64,000 nt of DNA, from the NCBI RefSeq assembly GCF_008312935.1, contig NZ_VSZO01000001.1:1-64000 (forward strand), written 5' to 3'. This stretch comes from Roseiconus lacunae. Lineage in GTDB: Bacteria > Planctomycetota > Planctomycetia > Pirellulales > Pirellulaceae. Below are positions 44,894-54,261 of this stretch, in pieces (within the stretch, counting starts at the first letter, position 1; every line of letters starts with the position of its first letter). A program made the position numbers and the translations under genes. The notes beneath the pieces are model-generated. The model was not told the DNA's origin, made no database searches, and saw nothing but the letters and a program-made list of their open reading frames with translations.

Positions 44894-45094
44894 ATGAAAC
44901 CTATGAAAATCACATTCCATTTCCTTTCCGTATTCTTGCTCGTCGGGACACTTTGCGGTTGCGACGATAGCGAAGGCAACTCACTCGCGACCGACGGTGC
45001 TTCGGCCGACGACTTCGCCCAGTACGAAGCCGACTTAGCTGCGGTGACCGCGGCCGAAGACAACGAAGACACGGGGGATGAAGACGCCGAATAG
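44894..45094 (+). CDS. Small acidic lipoprotein (66 residues)
   Basis: A 66-residue lipoprotein read from ATG 44894, or from ATG 44903 as an alternative. The signal ends in TLCGC with the lipid-bearing Cys at 23 (or at 21, which is less likely). The mature tail is very acidic (FAQYEADLAAVTAAED, then EDTGDEDAE) and resembles the tail of the 58-residue lipoprotein at 40330. The open frame reaches back to 44786, overlapping the DUF1559 stop, but the added residues do not look like a signal. Same strand and close spacing suggest co-expression with DUF1559 copy 3. Confidence 0.78.
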   Translation: MKPMKITFHFLSVFLLVGTLCGCDDSEGNSLATDGASADDFAQYEADLAAVTAAEDNEDTGDEDAE

Positions 45095-45121
45095 TGTACC
45101 GCTAATCGATCGAACTCTCGC

Positions 45122-45553
45122 TCATGCTTCTTCCGTCAGCTTGGGCGAGATCGTCGGCCGATCCGAGCGTCGTTTGATGATCGCATCGATCGAAAAGTTT
45201 CCCGGTCCGGTCAACAGGATGACCGCGTAAACCGCCAAGTAGCACGCCGCGAGTTCTTTCTTTTGCCAGGGATCATCGCCATGGATGACAAACAGAGCAA
45301 TCACCATCGTAAACGCCAGCGGCAATGAGGCGAGGCGTGTTCCCAGTCCCGCGATCAAGAGTAGCGAACACCCCAATTCGGCGCCGATCGCCGCGATCAG
45401 GCTGAGTTGGTTCCCCATCCCCAAGGGATCAGGAAAGGTTTCTGCCATTTCGCTAAATCCACTGAGTTTTTGCCAGCCGTGGTTGAGCATTAGCAATCCA
45501 AAGGTGACGCGGAGCAAAAGCAGGCCACTAGAAGTCAATGTGTTGCGATTCAT
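45122..45553 (-). CDS. DoxX-family membrane protein
   Basis: A small integral membrane protein of 143 residues with four predicted helices. The first helix and family motif are LLLLRVTFGLLMLNHGWQKL, followed by LSLIAAIGAELGCSLLLIAG, LASLPLAFTMVIALFVIHG and ELAACYLAVYAVILLTGPG. DoxX relatives have been tied to redox and thiol homeostasis in some bacteria, but their activity is poorly defined. ATG 45553 is used; the frame extends to 45682 but the leader lacks membrane character. It is convergent with the lipoprotein gene and divergent from the lyase gene, so it is its own unit. Confidence 0.85.
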   Translation of the reverse strand: MNRNTLTSSGLLLLRVTFGLLMLNHGWQKLSGFSEMAETFPDPLGMGNQLSLIAAIGAELGCSLLLIAGLGTRLASLPLAFTMVIALFVIHGDDPWQKKELAACYLAVYAVILLTGPGNFSIDAIIKRRSDRPTISPKLTEEA

Positions 45554-45759
45554 GAAGCGAGTCTGTTTGGGGAGTGTTCGGTAGTCCTTGTTCTCCGGGA
45601 GAGTACTTTCGGCCCCGCCCCGCCTTACACCTTCCCGGGGCATAAACTTCAAGTAACGTGAAGGGGGCGGCATGTTGCGCAATCACGACGTCTATTGCGT
45701 GACAAGTTTCGTCCCGTTGCCTCCCCTTTTTCGGCCCTGGCCGCTTTGAAAAAACTTTG

Positions 45760-47703
45760 ATGTTTGCAAAACACTCGTTGCTTCCGATTGCGACAATGGT
45801 TGTCGCGTTTTTCCCGTTGCCACTGCGTGCCCAGATTAAAGCAAGCGGAACGCAGGTGCGGGGTGCGGATCTCTTCTCCGGTCGCCCAATGGAACGGATC
45901 GATCGCGGGTTGGTGGCGATCAGACAGCCCGGCGGTGCGTTTGTCAGTTGGCGACTATTGAGCACCGATACTGAGGATGTCGCGTTCGATCTCTATCGTC
46001 GCGAGGGTGACGGCCCGTTCCGGAAGCTCAGCGACGAATCGCTCGCGGCCGGGACGAACTATGTCGACTCTTCCGCTGAGGTCAGCAGCCGAACCGTCTA
46101 TGCGGTGCGGACGGCCGGTGAAGCCGCACCGACCGATGGGACGGACACGGCATCGGTATGGATGGACGGATACTTAGAGATTCCGCTACGTCTGGCCGAG
46201 GGATATCGTGCCGGCGATTTGTCGATCGGCGACCTCGATGGCGACGGTCAGTACGAGTTGGTGCTGCATCAGATCAACACCCCCAGGGACAACTCACACA
46301 GCGGTCTGACCGGTACGCCGATTCTGGATGCATTTGAGCTTGATGGTGAGCACCTGTGGCGGATCGACTTGGGACGCAACATCCGTGAAGGTGAGCATTA
46401 CACTCAGTTCCTTGTTTACGACCTGGACGGAGACGGTTGTGCCGAAGTGGCTTGTAAAACAGCTGACGGAACCGTCGATGGCAACGGCGACGCGATTGGA
46501 GATCCGGAACAGGACCATCGTGATCTTGACCGACGCTCGCGTTCGTATGGTCGTGTGCTTCGAGGGCCAGAATTTTTGACGGTGTTCGATGGGAAGACTG
46601 GTAAAGCAGTCGCAACAGTCGACTACGTCCCCGGGCGTGAGCCGATCGATGGCTGGGGAGGCATCGGTGGTAATGCGGGCAATGACGACTATGGAAATCG
46701 CTGCGATCGATTTTTGGCCTGTGTCGCCTATCTCGATGGCGTGCATCCAAGCTTGGTGATGTGCCGCGGCGTCTATGGTCGCACGGTGATGGCGGCATGG
46801 GATTGGCAATCGGGAGGACTTTCGCAGCGATGGGTATTCGATTCGGGAATCAATGCGCCACCCTATCGAGATGCCTCGCCTTACTCGGGCATGGGCGGTC
46901 ATTCACTGGCCGTCGCAGATGTTGACCAGGATGGTCGTGACGAAATCGTTTACCAAGCCATGGTTGTCGACGACGACGGAAGCGGACTTTATTCGACAGG
47001 CCTACGCCATGGTGATGCGATGCATGTCAGCGACTGGTACCCGCAACGCCCTGGCTTGGAAGTGTTTACGGTTCAAGAAAACGAAGAACGCAGTGAACGT
47101 TTTCAAACACCGGGCGCGGCGATGCGAGATGCTCGAACTGGTGAGATCCTCTGGAGTCACAGTCCCGGTCGCGATGTCGGATCGGGATTGGTTGCCGATA
47201 TCGATCCTCGCTACTCAGGCTGTGAAGCATGGGGAGGTCCGGGAGGACTGCGAGATCAATCGGGACAATCGATCGGACGAGCCCCGAGGAATTCGGAGTT
47301 TGCGATCTGGTGGGACGGCGATCGTTTGCGAGAGTTGATCAGCCGGCGAGGACGAATCACCAAGTGGGACTGGGAGCGGGAGCGAGAGGTGTCGCTGTAT
47401 TCGCCAGAAGGACGCGGAGCGCCTCGTGGCCCGAACTTGATCGGGGATCTGCTAGGGGATTGGCGTGAAGAGTTTTTCCTCGTCTCACCGGAGGGTGATG
47501 CGTTGCGCCTTTACTCGACAACCATTCCGACCGAAGAGCGTCTGCCGACTTTATTGCAAGACCATCAGTATCGACTAAGCCTCGTTTGGCAGAACGTCTC
47601 GTACAATAAGCCGCCTCATCCCAGCTTTTTTCTCGGACACACGTCCACCGCACAAGACTCTGACGCGATTCCGCTAGGTGTCACCAGCGGTGACGATCAC
47701 TGA
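45760..47703 (+). CDS. Secreted rhamnogalacturonan lyase (PL11-type)
   Basis: A 647-residue exported enzyme that should cut the rhamnogalacturonan I backbone of pectin or a similar algal polymer by beta-elimination. A signal peptide is clear (LLPIATMVVAFFPLPLRAQ). The family plan is easy to see: MERIDRGLVAIRQPGGAFVS near the start, then propeller repeats with calcium-binding DLDGDGQYE, DLDGDGCAE and DVDQDGRDE, and CRGVYGRTVMAAWDW. The end is the typical TLLQDHQYRLSLVWQNVSYN with PPHPSFFLG. ATG 45760 is chosen; a TTG directly before it is in frame. The stop lies 30 nt inside the convergent RND pump gene. Confidence 0.93.
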   Translation: MFAKHSLLPIATMVVAFFPLPLRAQIKASGTQVRGADLFSGRPMERIDRGLVAIRQPGGAFVSWRLLSTDTEDVAFDLYRREGDGPFRKLSDESLAAGTNYVDSSAEVSSRTVYAVRTAGEAAPTDGTDTASVWMDGYLEIPLRLAEGYRAGDLSIGDLDGDGQYELVLHQINTPRDNSHSGLTGTPILDAFELDGEHLWRIDLGRNIREGEHYTQFLVYDLDGDGCAEVACKTADGTVDGNGDAIGDPEQDHRDLDRRSRSYGRVLRGPEFLTVFDGKTGKAVATVDYVPGREPIDGWGGIGGNAGNDDYGNRCDRFLACVAYLDGVHPSLVMCRGVYGRTVMAAWDWQSGGLSQRWVFDSGINAPPYRDASPYSGMGGHSLAVADVDQDGRDEIVYQAMVVDDDGSGLYSTGLRHGDAMHVSDWYPQRPGLEVFTVQENEERSERFQTPGAAMRDARTGEILWSHSPGRDVGSGLVADIDPRYSGCEAWGGPGGLRDQSGQSIGRAPRNSEFAIWWDGDRLRELISRRGRITKWDWEREREVSLYSPEGRGAPRGPNLIGDLLGDWREEFFLVSPEGDALRLYSTTIPTEERLPTLLQDHQYRLSLVWQNVSYNKPPHPSFFLGHTSTAQDSDAIPLGVTSGDDH

Positions 47704-50700
47704 TTCTGGCACCGGAGTGATACCAAAGGTCTCGACGATGATGGCGTACAAGACGGGAACCAAATAGAGCGTCAGCAGCGTGGTCAATAACAGCCCCGCG
47801 ATCATGCACCAAGCGAGTCCCGCCCAAAGCGGTCCACCACTGAGTGCCAACGGAATTAAACCTCCGACTGTCGTCGCCGTCGTCAAAAAGATCGGCAGCA
47901 TCCGCTGCTTCCCCGCATCCAGCAGGCTTCGGCGAAACGTCTCGCGGTCGATGCCTGCGATCACGCCGGTTCCATCCGAACTTTTCACCCTTTCGGCAAT
48001 CAGGATATCGGCAAACTCGATAAAGATGATCGCCGTGTTAAGTACAATGCCAAACAGGGCCAAAATTCCGAGTTGGGGCATGAAACCAAGAGAGTTTCCG
48101 GACAGGAACAAGCCTAACCAAGCACCGGCCAGGGCGAGCGGTAAGGTCGCTAAGATCATCAACGGCTTGGACCATCCGTTGTACTGAACGATCAGGCACA
48201 TCACGATCAGTAGAAACGAAATCGCAAAGGACGTCATCATTTGGCCGCCAGCCTCCTGACTCTCTTCATAGGATCCCCCGGTTTCAATCTTAAAACCGAC
48301 CGGCAATGATGCCTCCAGTCGCCGAAAAGCTTCAAGGCTCAACACGCGATTGACCACATCGTTTCCGGTCACGCCCGGAGCCATTTGCGCCGAGACTTTG
48401 ATCACGCGGTTCATGTCACGACGTTCGATTCGAGCCGGCTCCCACGAAAAGCGAAAGCCCGCCAGTGACGACAAGGGGATTTTTCCGTTGTCGCCTTCGA
48501 CAAAGGACTCTTGCAGTTCACTGATCGATCGTGTTGCGTCGGGGCGTAGTTTGAAATAGATCGGGACTTGGTGATCGCCTTCGCGAAATGTCGTTAACTG
48601 TAAACCGGAGTAGTAGGAGTTCAGCGTTTTGGCGACTTGGGCGTTTGTGACTCCGGACAAGGTAGCACGATCTTTTTGGATGTTGACCAGCACTTGATAT
48701 CCATCGACGCCCCAAGAGTCGTGCACATTCCAAGTTTCAGGCTGCTGATTGACGATCCGTTTCAAACGGTCGGCCGCTTGCCGCAGCAACGCCGGATCGG
48801 CAAAGCCACTTCCGATGACACGAAAGACCAACGGGTCGGCGGGAGGTCCGAGGGCGAGTTTCACCGGCACGATTCTCGCACCTACGACCGGATTGATCTG
48901 ACGTTCTGGATCGCCTTGTTCGCAAATCATCCGCAACCGGTGTGCATACTCCGCCGTGTAACGGCCGTCGGTCGTCCGGACCAAGATTTCGGCAAAGTTG
49001 CGTGCCGGAGGTTCGGGCGACCAAGCCAGATGCCAACGTGAACCACCGCCACCGACAAGCGTACGCATCGCGCGAAGTTTTTCATGATGTCCGCCGTAGA
49101 CCGGTTCGTCTGCACCGACCGGGCTAAGCCGGCGAATAATTTCTTCGACCTGTTTGGCGACTTCATTGGTTTGTTCGATGGTCGCCGTTTCGGGCAAATG
49201 GACTTTGACCGCAAATTGATCCCGGTTCGCATCGGGAAAGAATTCGGAGCTGACCGGCAGCGACATGACGAAGCCGAATAGACCGAGCGTGGCTGCCAGT
49301 GTGCCCCATTTCAATCGCAGGGCGACCATCCCCGTACGCTCGTAAACACGGAACAGCAGATTGCGTTCACCGCCGCCATCACTCGATCCCTTCCCCCATC
49401 GCTGACGTCGACCGAGACGCGGTATGCGCTCGCTAAATGTCCAAAACAGTCTGACGACCGGAGACGCCGGTCGATCGTTTTCGGGCGGCCGAATGAATAG
49501 TCCCGCCAAGATTACACACAGCGACATCGCCAACAGCCAACTGAGTGCCAGCGTCGTTGAGACCGTTACGGGTAGGCTGTAGACGTATTCTTTACCGCCG
49601 CCTTCGAGCGCGATCAGCATCGGAACAAATGCCGCCATCGTCGTCAACGTTCCGACCATCATGGGAATCGCAAGCGTGTTGGCTCCTTCGATGGCTGCCG
49701 GGAACGGAGCCATCCCGGCGATTTGATTGGTGCGAGCTTGGTCGCAAACCTGGACCGCGTTGTCCACCAGTAGCCCCAGTGAAATGATGAGTGCGGCCAA
49801 AGAAATCTGTTCGAGCTGGACGCCGAAGATCGAAATGAAGCCGATCGACATCAACACGACGATCGGAATATTCGCAGCCATCACAAACGAGGTCCGCATC
49901 CCGACGACAAGGAAGACAACGACGACAACAATCAGAACCGCTTCGATGACGTTGAGCACGACTTCGCTGATCTTGGCGGAGACGTTTTCCGACTGATCAC
50001 TAACCGGCGTCACCGCAATGTCTGGTGGGAGCCGTTTTTCGACATCGGTCAGTTCCTGGAGACGCCGTTTGACGGAATCACAGATATCGATGATGTTGGA
50101 ACCCGACTTCATGGTCACCCCCAGCGTCACCGCTGATGTGCTCCGGTCGGGATCCCCATAACGACAATAATACTTTGCCGGATCTTCGTAGGCGCGGCGG
50201 ACAGATAGCCCCAAGTCAGTTAGGTAAACGCTGTTTCCACCTTCGTCCGTCTTGACGACGCTGGCGATTTGATTGATCTCATTAATCGCGTTGAACTCAC
50301 CTGCCGGTTTTACGGAGAAGTGGCCCGCTGGCGTATCAATTTCACCACCGGGCTGAATGATGTTGCGATCGGTGGCAAGCTGTTCGAGCTGCTGAGTGGT
50401 CAGGTTCAGCTGCGCCCAATTGGCTAAATCGGTTTCGATAAAGATGGCTTCGTCGCGCACGCCGAACATCTCGACTTTGGCGATCCCAGGAAGCAATCGT
50501 AAGTCGTCTTGAATGTCTTCGGCGAATTCTTCTAATTCGCGAAGAGTGTATTGGTCTTCCGGGCGTACGGAGTCGCGACCGTGAACGGGGGTCTGGTGAA
50601 CGGCGAGGACCAGGATCGCGGTGTCACCGAATTCGTCATTGACGATCGGTTTGATCGAATCTTCGGGCATTCGGACGGATTCGACACGAGTGCGAACTTT

Positions 50701-51027
50701 GTCCCAAACGGACTGGATTTCATCTGGAGGTACCCGATCATCGAGTTCCACAAAGACCGTCGATTGGCCGGTCAGGGTGGTCGATCGAATGTGGTCAACT
50801 TCTTCAATGCTGATGACCTGCTGCTCGAGCTTGTCGGTGATCAGTTCCTCGACCTTTTCCGCCGGCGCACCGGGCCATGAAGTCGAAATCACGCACACTC
50901 GGATCGTAAACTCGGGATCTTCGCGTCTGGGAATCGTGAAATACGTCATCACGCCCCAAGCCATCAGCAATAGTGTGGCGGAGAAGACAATCGGACGGTA
51001 ACGAACGGCAAGCTGAGGGAGGTTCAT
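47674..51027 (-). CDS. RND efflux transporter (AcrB/HAE1-like), second system
   Basis: An inner-membrane proton-driven exporter of 1117 residues. First helix RPIVFSATLLLMAWGVMTYF, then WPGAPAEKVEELITDKLEQQ. The proton-relay Asp is in ISLGLLVDNAVQVCD. The second half ends with RMLPIFLTTATTVGGLIPLA and the last two helices. It is closer to the CzcA/HAE-like branch with the PRREDPEF start than to the pump at 7092, so the two systems are not simple duplicates. ATG 51027 overlaps the stop of the adaptor gene by 4 nt. The 3' end overlaps the convergent rhamnogalacturonan lyase gene by 30 nt. The substrate is unknown; the TetR regulator beyond the adaptor suggests induction by a small molecule. Confidence 0.93.
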   Translation of the reverse strand: MNLPQLAVRYRPIVFSATLLLMAWGVMTYFTIPRREDPEFTIRVCVISTSWPGAPAEKVEELITDKLEQQVISIEEVDHIRSTTLTGQSTVFVELDDRVPPDEIQSVWDKVRTRVESVRMPEDSIKPIVNDEFGDTAILVLAVHQTPVHGRDSVRPEDQYTLRELEEFAEDIQDDLRLLPGIAKVEMFGVRDEAIFIETDLANWAQLNLTTQQLEQLATDRNIIQPGGEIDTPAGHFSVKPAGEFNAINEINQIASVVKTDEGGNSVYLTDLGLSVRRAYEDPAKYYCRYGDPDRSTSAVTLGVTMKSGSNIIDICDSVKRRLQELTDVEKRLPPDIAVTPVSDQSENVSAKISEVVLNVIEAVLIVVVVVFLVVGMRTSFVMAANIPIVVLMSIGFISIFGVQLEQISLAALIISLGLLVDNAVQVCDQARTNQIAGMAPFPAAIEGANTLAIPMMVGTLTTMAAFVPMLIALEGGGKEYVYSLPVTVSTTLALSWLLAMSLCVILAGLFIRPPENDRPASPVVRLFWTFSERIPRLGRRQRWGKGSSDGGGERNLLFRVYERTGMVALRLKWGTLAATLGLFGFVMSLPVSSEFFPDANRDQFAVKVHLPETATIEQTNEVAKQVEEIIRRLSPVGADEPVYGGHHEKLRAMRTLVGGGGSRWHLAWSPEPPARNFAEILVRTTDGRYTAEYAHRLRMICEQGDPERQINPVVGARIVPVKLALGPPADPLVFRVIGSGFADPALLRQAADRLKRIVNQQPETWNVHDSWGVDGYQVLVNIQKDRATLSGVTNAQVAKTLNSYYSGLQLTTFREGDHQVPIYFKLRPDATRSISELQESFVEGDNGKIPLSSLAGFRFSWEPARIERRDMNRVIKVSAQMAPGVTGNDVVNRVLSLEAFRRLEASLPVGFKIETGGSYEESQEAGGQMMTSFAISFLLIVMCLIVQYNGWSKPLMILATLPLALAGAWLGLFLSGNSLGFMPQLGILALFGIVLNTAIIFIEFADILIAERVKSSDGTGVIAGIDRETFRRSLLDAGKQRMLPIFLTTATTVGGLIPLALSGGPLWAGLAWCMIAGLLLTTLLTLYLVPVLYAIIVETFGITPVPESVIVTAGDT

Positions 51028-52793
51028 TGCGGTACCTCCGATTCGTCATTCTTCGCCGTTCCACCCGCTGCAAGATCAGTTGCGGCGACTTCGATGGAAC
51101 GAGTTTCCTCTGGCAGTTCGCTCGTGATCACGTTGACGCGTTCCCCATCCATCAAGAAATGGACACCGCCGACTACGATCTGGGTTCCGTCTGGAAAATC
51201 GCCTTGGTCGGTCGATTCGATCAGTACCAACGAACCGGTGTCAAGATTATCGGGAAGCTCGGTTCGAACCTCGGTCTTCTTTGCCCGGCCATCCTCGACA
51301 ACAAACACATACGTTCGACCGGATTCTTGATAGATCGCTTCGACCGGGATGTAGTACCCCAGTTTCGGCTTACCATCGGACAAGCTTGCGTTTGCCAAGT
51401 CACCGGGACGTAGCATCCAGTGTGGACCGCCGTCGACCACCACGGACTCACCATCCCATCGATTGCGATCGCCCGCGGGGAATTCCAATTCGCCAATGAT
51501 TAATGACTCCTGATTCACGGTGGGCGAATCAGTCGAGTCGACCGTGTTGAAAATCACCGGCCGAAAGACCCAGTTGCCGAGAAATGGAATCTTTGCATCT
51601 AGCACGGTGATGTAGTGCCTACGAACCTTGGTGACCTCTTGAAGCCGCTCACCGAATCGGGCGTTGGTCGCAACCCAAACGTAGTCACCGCTGTCGTCGT
51701 GGTCGATCGAGTTTTCTTCGACAAGCAAGATGTTTTCGGGGGCGCCGATGATCTTGTTAAGCTTCATCGGCCAAATGTCTTCGGTTCGTGCGTAGGCCTC
51801 GCCACCGGGGATTTGGGACAAGGGAGAACGGTATTGCTCATTCATAATCAATAGCGACACGCTGAAGGTTCGTGTCGAAGGATCGGCACTCGGGGAAACG
51901 TTGTAGACCATCGCGTTTCGTTCCGCCGGTTCACCGTCGGGCATCACAAATGAAACACTCAGTTGCCGTCGCCGTTCCAGTGAACGCGACTGCTCGGCTG
52001 ACACCTCGATCTCCACTTTAATGGGGTTGATCATCTGCAAAGTCAGCACCGGAGCCCCCGCCGAAACAACGCTACCGGGAACCACATCTACTTCGGAGAT
52101 CTGACCGGGATAGGATCCATAGAGCACGGTGTTTTCCAAGTCTCGCTGTGCGTTACGTAGCGTCTGCTTGGCTGCTTTGACACGAGCCTCGGCGGCTTTC
52201 AATTCGACTTTCGCTTGGCTACTCGATGCCTTGAGTCGATCGAGCCGAGCTTCCTCTGTCGCGATCCGGTTCGCCGCATCTTCGTATTCAGAGATCGACG
52301 CAGCGTTGGACTTGCGTAGCTGCGCGATACGATCAAATTCGTTCTTGGCAAGTTTTAGATCCGCTTCGGCCGATCGAATATCCGCTGGGATGGATTCGCT
52401 AATTCGCTCGGCGATGACTTGCGAATCCAACTGAGCTGCTTCCAGCGAAGCTTGGGCAGAATCAACGGCCACCTCGTATTGCTCAGGATCGAGGGCGGCC
52501 AACGGGGTGCCTTCCTGGATAATCGTCCCATCGACGTCAACCGTTCGGCCTTCGATGTTCCTTCCCGGTTCGAGCACCCACATGACTCGTCCCCTGACTT
52601 CGAATCCGATCTGCTCGGTTTTCCAAGAAGTAACGGATCCAGAAACGGTGAACGAGTTTTCGGGGACAAACTTCGTGACTTCCATCGCTGTCACCGGACG
52701 CGGCGATTTGGGCGGAAGATCCGGTTCGCTTTTGGAGCAACCACAGAACGCTAAGATGCCCACAAAGGCCCATCGCAATCCGGTTTGATTCAT
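51024..52793 (-). CDS. RND efflux adaptor lipoprotein (HlyD type)
   Basis: A membrane fusion protein of about 589 residues, long for the family. The N-terminus MNQTGLRWAFVGILAFCGCS looks like a lipoprotein signal. The biotinyl-lipoyl halves flank a long coiled-coil hairpin (AQASLEAAQLDSQVIAERIS and SQAKVELKAAEARVKAAKQT), and the barrel domain contains SVVSAGAPVLTLQMINPIKV. An additional segment around 260-400 holds a second set of beta regions, which explains the length. ATG 52793 is used; ATG 52814 and the frame start at 52922 are alternatives. It is coupled to the pump by a 4-nt overlap and is divergent from the TetR gene. Confidence 0.88.
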   Translation of the reverse strand: MNQTGLRWAFVGILAFCGCSKSEPDLPPKSPRPVTAMEVTKFVPENSFTVSGSVTSWKTEQIGFEVRGRVMWVLEPGRNIEGRTVDVDGTIIQEGTPLAALDPEQYEVAVDSAQASLEAAQLDSQVIAERISESIPADIRSAEADLKLAKNEFDRIAQLRKSNAASISEYEDAANRIATEEARLDRLKASSSQAKVELKAAEARVKAAKQTLRNAQRDLENTVLYGSYPGQISEVDVVPGSVVSAGAPVLTLQMINPIKVEIEVSAEQSRSLERRRQLSVSFVMPDGEPAERNAMVYNVSPSADPSTRTFSVSLLIMNEQYRSPLSQIPGGEAYARTEDIWPMKLNKIIGAPENILLVEENSIDHDDSGDYVWVATNARFGERLQEVTKVRRHYITVLDAKIPFLGNWVFRPVIFNTVDSTDSPTVNQESLIIGELEFPAGDRNRWDGESVVVDGGPHWMLRPGDLANASLSDGKPKLGYYIPVEAIYQESGRTYVFVVEDGRAKKTEVRTELPDNLDTGSLVLIESTDQGDFPDGTQIVVGGVHFLMDGERVNVITSELPEETRSIEVAATDLAAGGTAKNDESEVPQ

Positions 52794-53042
52794 GAACGCG
52801 AGCGAATTTGTCATGAGAAGTTGCTCGGAAAGGTCGCTGAGAGACGAATGAAGCGCACGACTGGAATGATGACAACACACCTTCTGGTGCCTTGCCGGTT
52901 TGGCTTTATCGACCCAACGCAACTCTTTCGTGGGAAAGGTGATCTACGATTTCTCTTCGTCGCAGGATGCGAACAGACCGCTATGATTCCAGCCTTGACG
53001 ACAAGGGGCTTTCGCACGCACGGCATCCGCCAAGCTAAAAGT

Positions 53043-53058
53043 TACACTGCCGAGTGTA
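53043..53058. promoter_or_regulatory. Candidate TetR operator between divergent genes
   Basis: TACACTGCCGAGTGTA is a 6-4-6 inverted repeat in the gap between the efflux adaptor gene and the TetR gene. A further AGTGTA half-site lies at 53088-53093. TetR-family proteins usually bind such palindromes near their own start, so this is the best candidate for repressor binding; no experiment supports it. Confidence 0.5.
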
Positions 53059-53190
53059 GTTTTCGGTATTGCGCAGGTAAACCCCTGAGTGTAAATTATT
53101 GGTTATGGGCAATTGCATCGCCCTTTTCGTTTGATTCGCCCTGGGCAGATGGGCATTCGTGTCACACATGGCGGCGAGCCGCCGGGTTGG

Positions 53191-53796
53191 ATGGTGATGA
53201 AGTACTCCGAACGCAAGCGAGCAGACATCTTGGCTGCGGCGGTCTCTGAGTTTCGTGCGTCCGGTTACGACAGCACCAGCATGGACCGCATTGCCGAAGC
53301 CGCCGGCGCATCGAAGCGCACGGTCTACAACCACTTTGGCAGCAAGGACCAAATGTTCGAGGCGATGGTCCACGAGATGATGTCACGGGCGGATCAGCTA
53401 ATGGAATTTCGTTATGACTCGGAATTGCCGCTCGCCCGGCAGTTGAAATCGATTTCAGAAGAGATCTTGAGTGTCCTGACGGACGAGGGGTACAGGGATC
53501 TCGCTCGTGTGGTGCTTTCACGATTGATGATCGTCCCCCAGTACAGTCGGATCATTTCTGAACACACCGAGCAGATAAATACCATGTTGGCCGATTGGCT
53601 ACGGGCCGCACACCGCGACAAGCGTTTGAAGGTGCCCCGCCCCGAAGTCGCCGCAGATCAGTTGGTCGGGATGTTGATGGGATACGGGTTCTGGCCAGCC
53701 TTGTGCGGCGTCGAAAAAACATCGCTGGATGTCAAGCAAGCGACCTTCATCAAGCAAACGGTGTCCATGTTTTTGCAGGGGTATCAAGCGACGTAG
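53191..53796 (+). CDS. TetR-family transcriptional regulator
   Basis: A repressor-like protein of about 201 residues. The N-terminal helix-turn-helix is complete: KRADILAAAVSEFRASGYDS, TSMDRIAEAAGASKRTVYNH, FGSKDQMFEAMVHEMM. The rest is an all-helical ligand-binding domain (LARQLKSISEEILSVLTDEG, ADQLVGMLMGYGFWP) that looks like the AefR/TetR C-terminal type. ATG 53191 is chosen; ATG 53197 is 2 residues inside, and ATG 53149 and TTG 53113 are upstream options. The gene is divergent from the RND adaptor and pump genes, the common arrangement for a local efflux repressor. Confidence 0.9.
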   Translation: MVMKYSERKRADILAAAVSEFRASGYDSTSMDRIAEAAGASKRTVYNHFGSKDQMFEAMVHEMMSRADQLMEFRYDSELPLARQLKSISEEILSVLTDEGYRDLARVVLSRLMIVPQYSRIISEHTEQINTMLADWLRAAHRDKRLKVPRPEVAADQLVGMLMGYGFWPALCGVEKTSLDVKQATFIKQTVSMFLQGYQAT

Positions 53797-54261
53797 CTTC
53801 ACCCTTTTCGCCATCGATGGTGTAATTACCGGTGGACCTTGGCAGCGACTGAGGATTTGGTATCAGCTTCGGGATCTACTTAGAAACCGACGGCAGACCC
53901 CTGCGTGCCGGCTTGCGGACGGACGCCATCGGTCGCTTCGGCTCACGATTTGCATCCTGAATTAGGATTTGCATACCGATAGATATTTTGATTCGCACTG
54001 AGGGCGTTTGTCTGAGTGGTTGAGCCGCTTGCCGTCGACGCCGCTTGCAATTGACTACGGCTAAATCTTCCGTATCAGGACTGATGCCCGTCGGCTAACG
54101 AGCCGCAATCGACGAATCATGCTCTCAGACGCGCTGATCGCGAAAAACTTTTCTCGTATTGAAAGGTTGATGCACCGGTGCGGTACTCCACAGCAGGTAA
54201 GCAAAACAGGTAAGCACACCCTGCCTGTAGAAACGTAATCACTCGCCGAAGGAACAAGGAA
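53797..54261. other. Gene-free stretch with a repeat fragment
   Basis: No gene is supported in these 465 bases. GCCCGTCGGCT near 54086 matches the end of the dispersed repeat at 27047-27066. CAGGTAAGCA occurs twice within 20 nt near 54195, perhaps an operator-like direct repeat. GAAGGAACAAGGAA just before 54262 is the ribosome binding site of the next gene. Confidence 0.45.
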
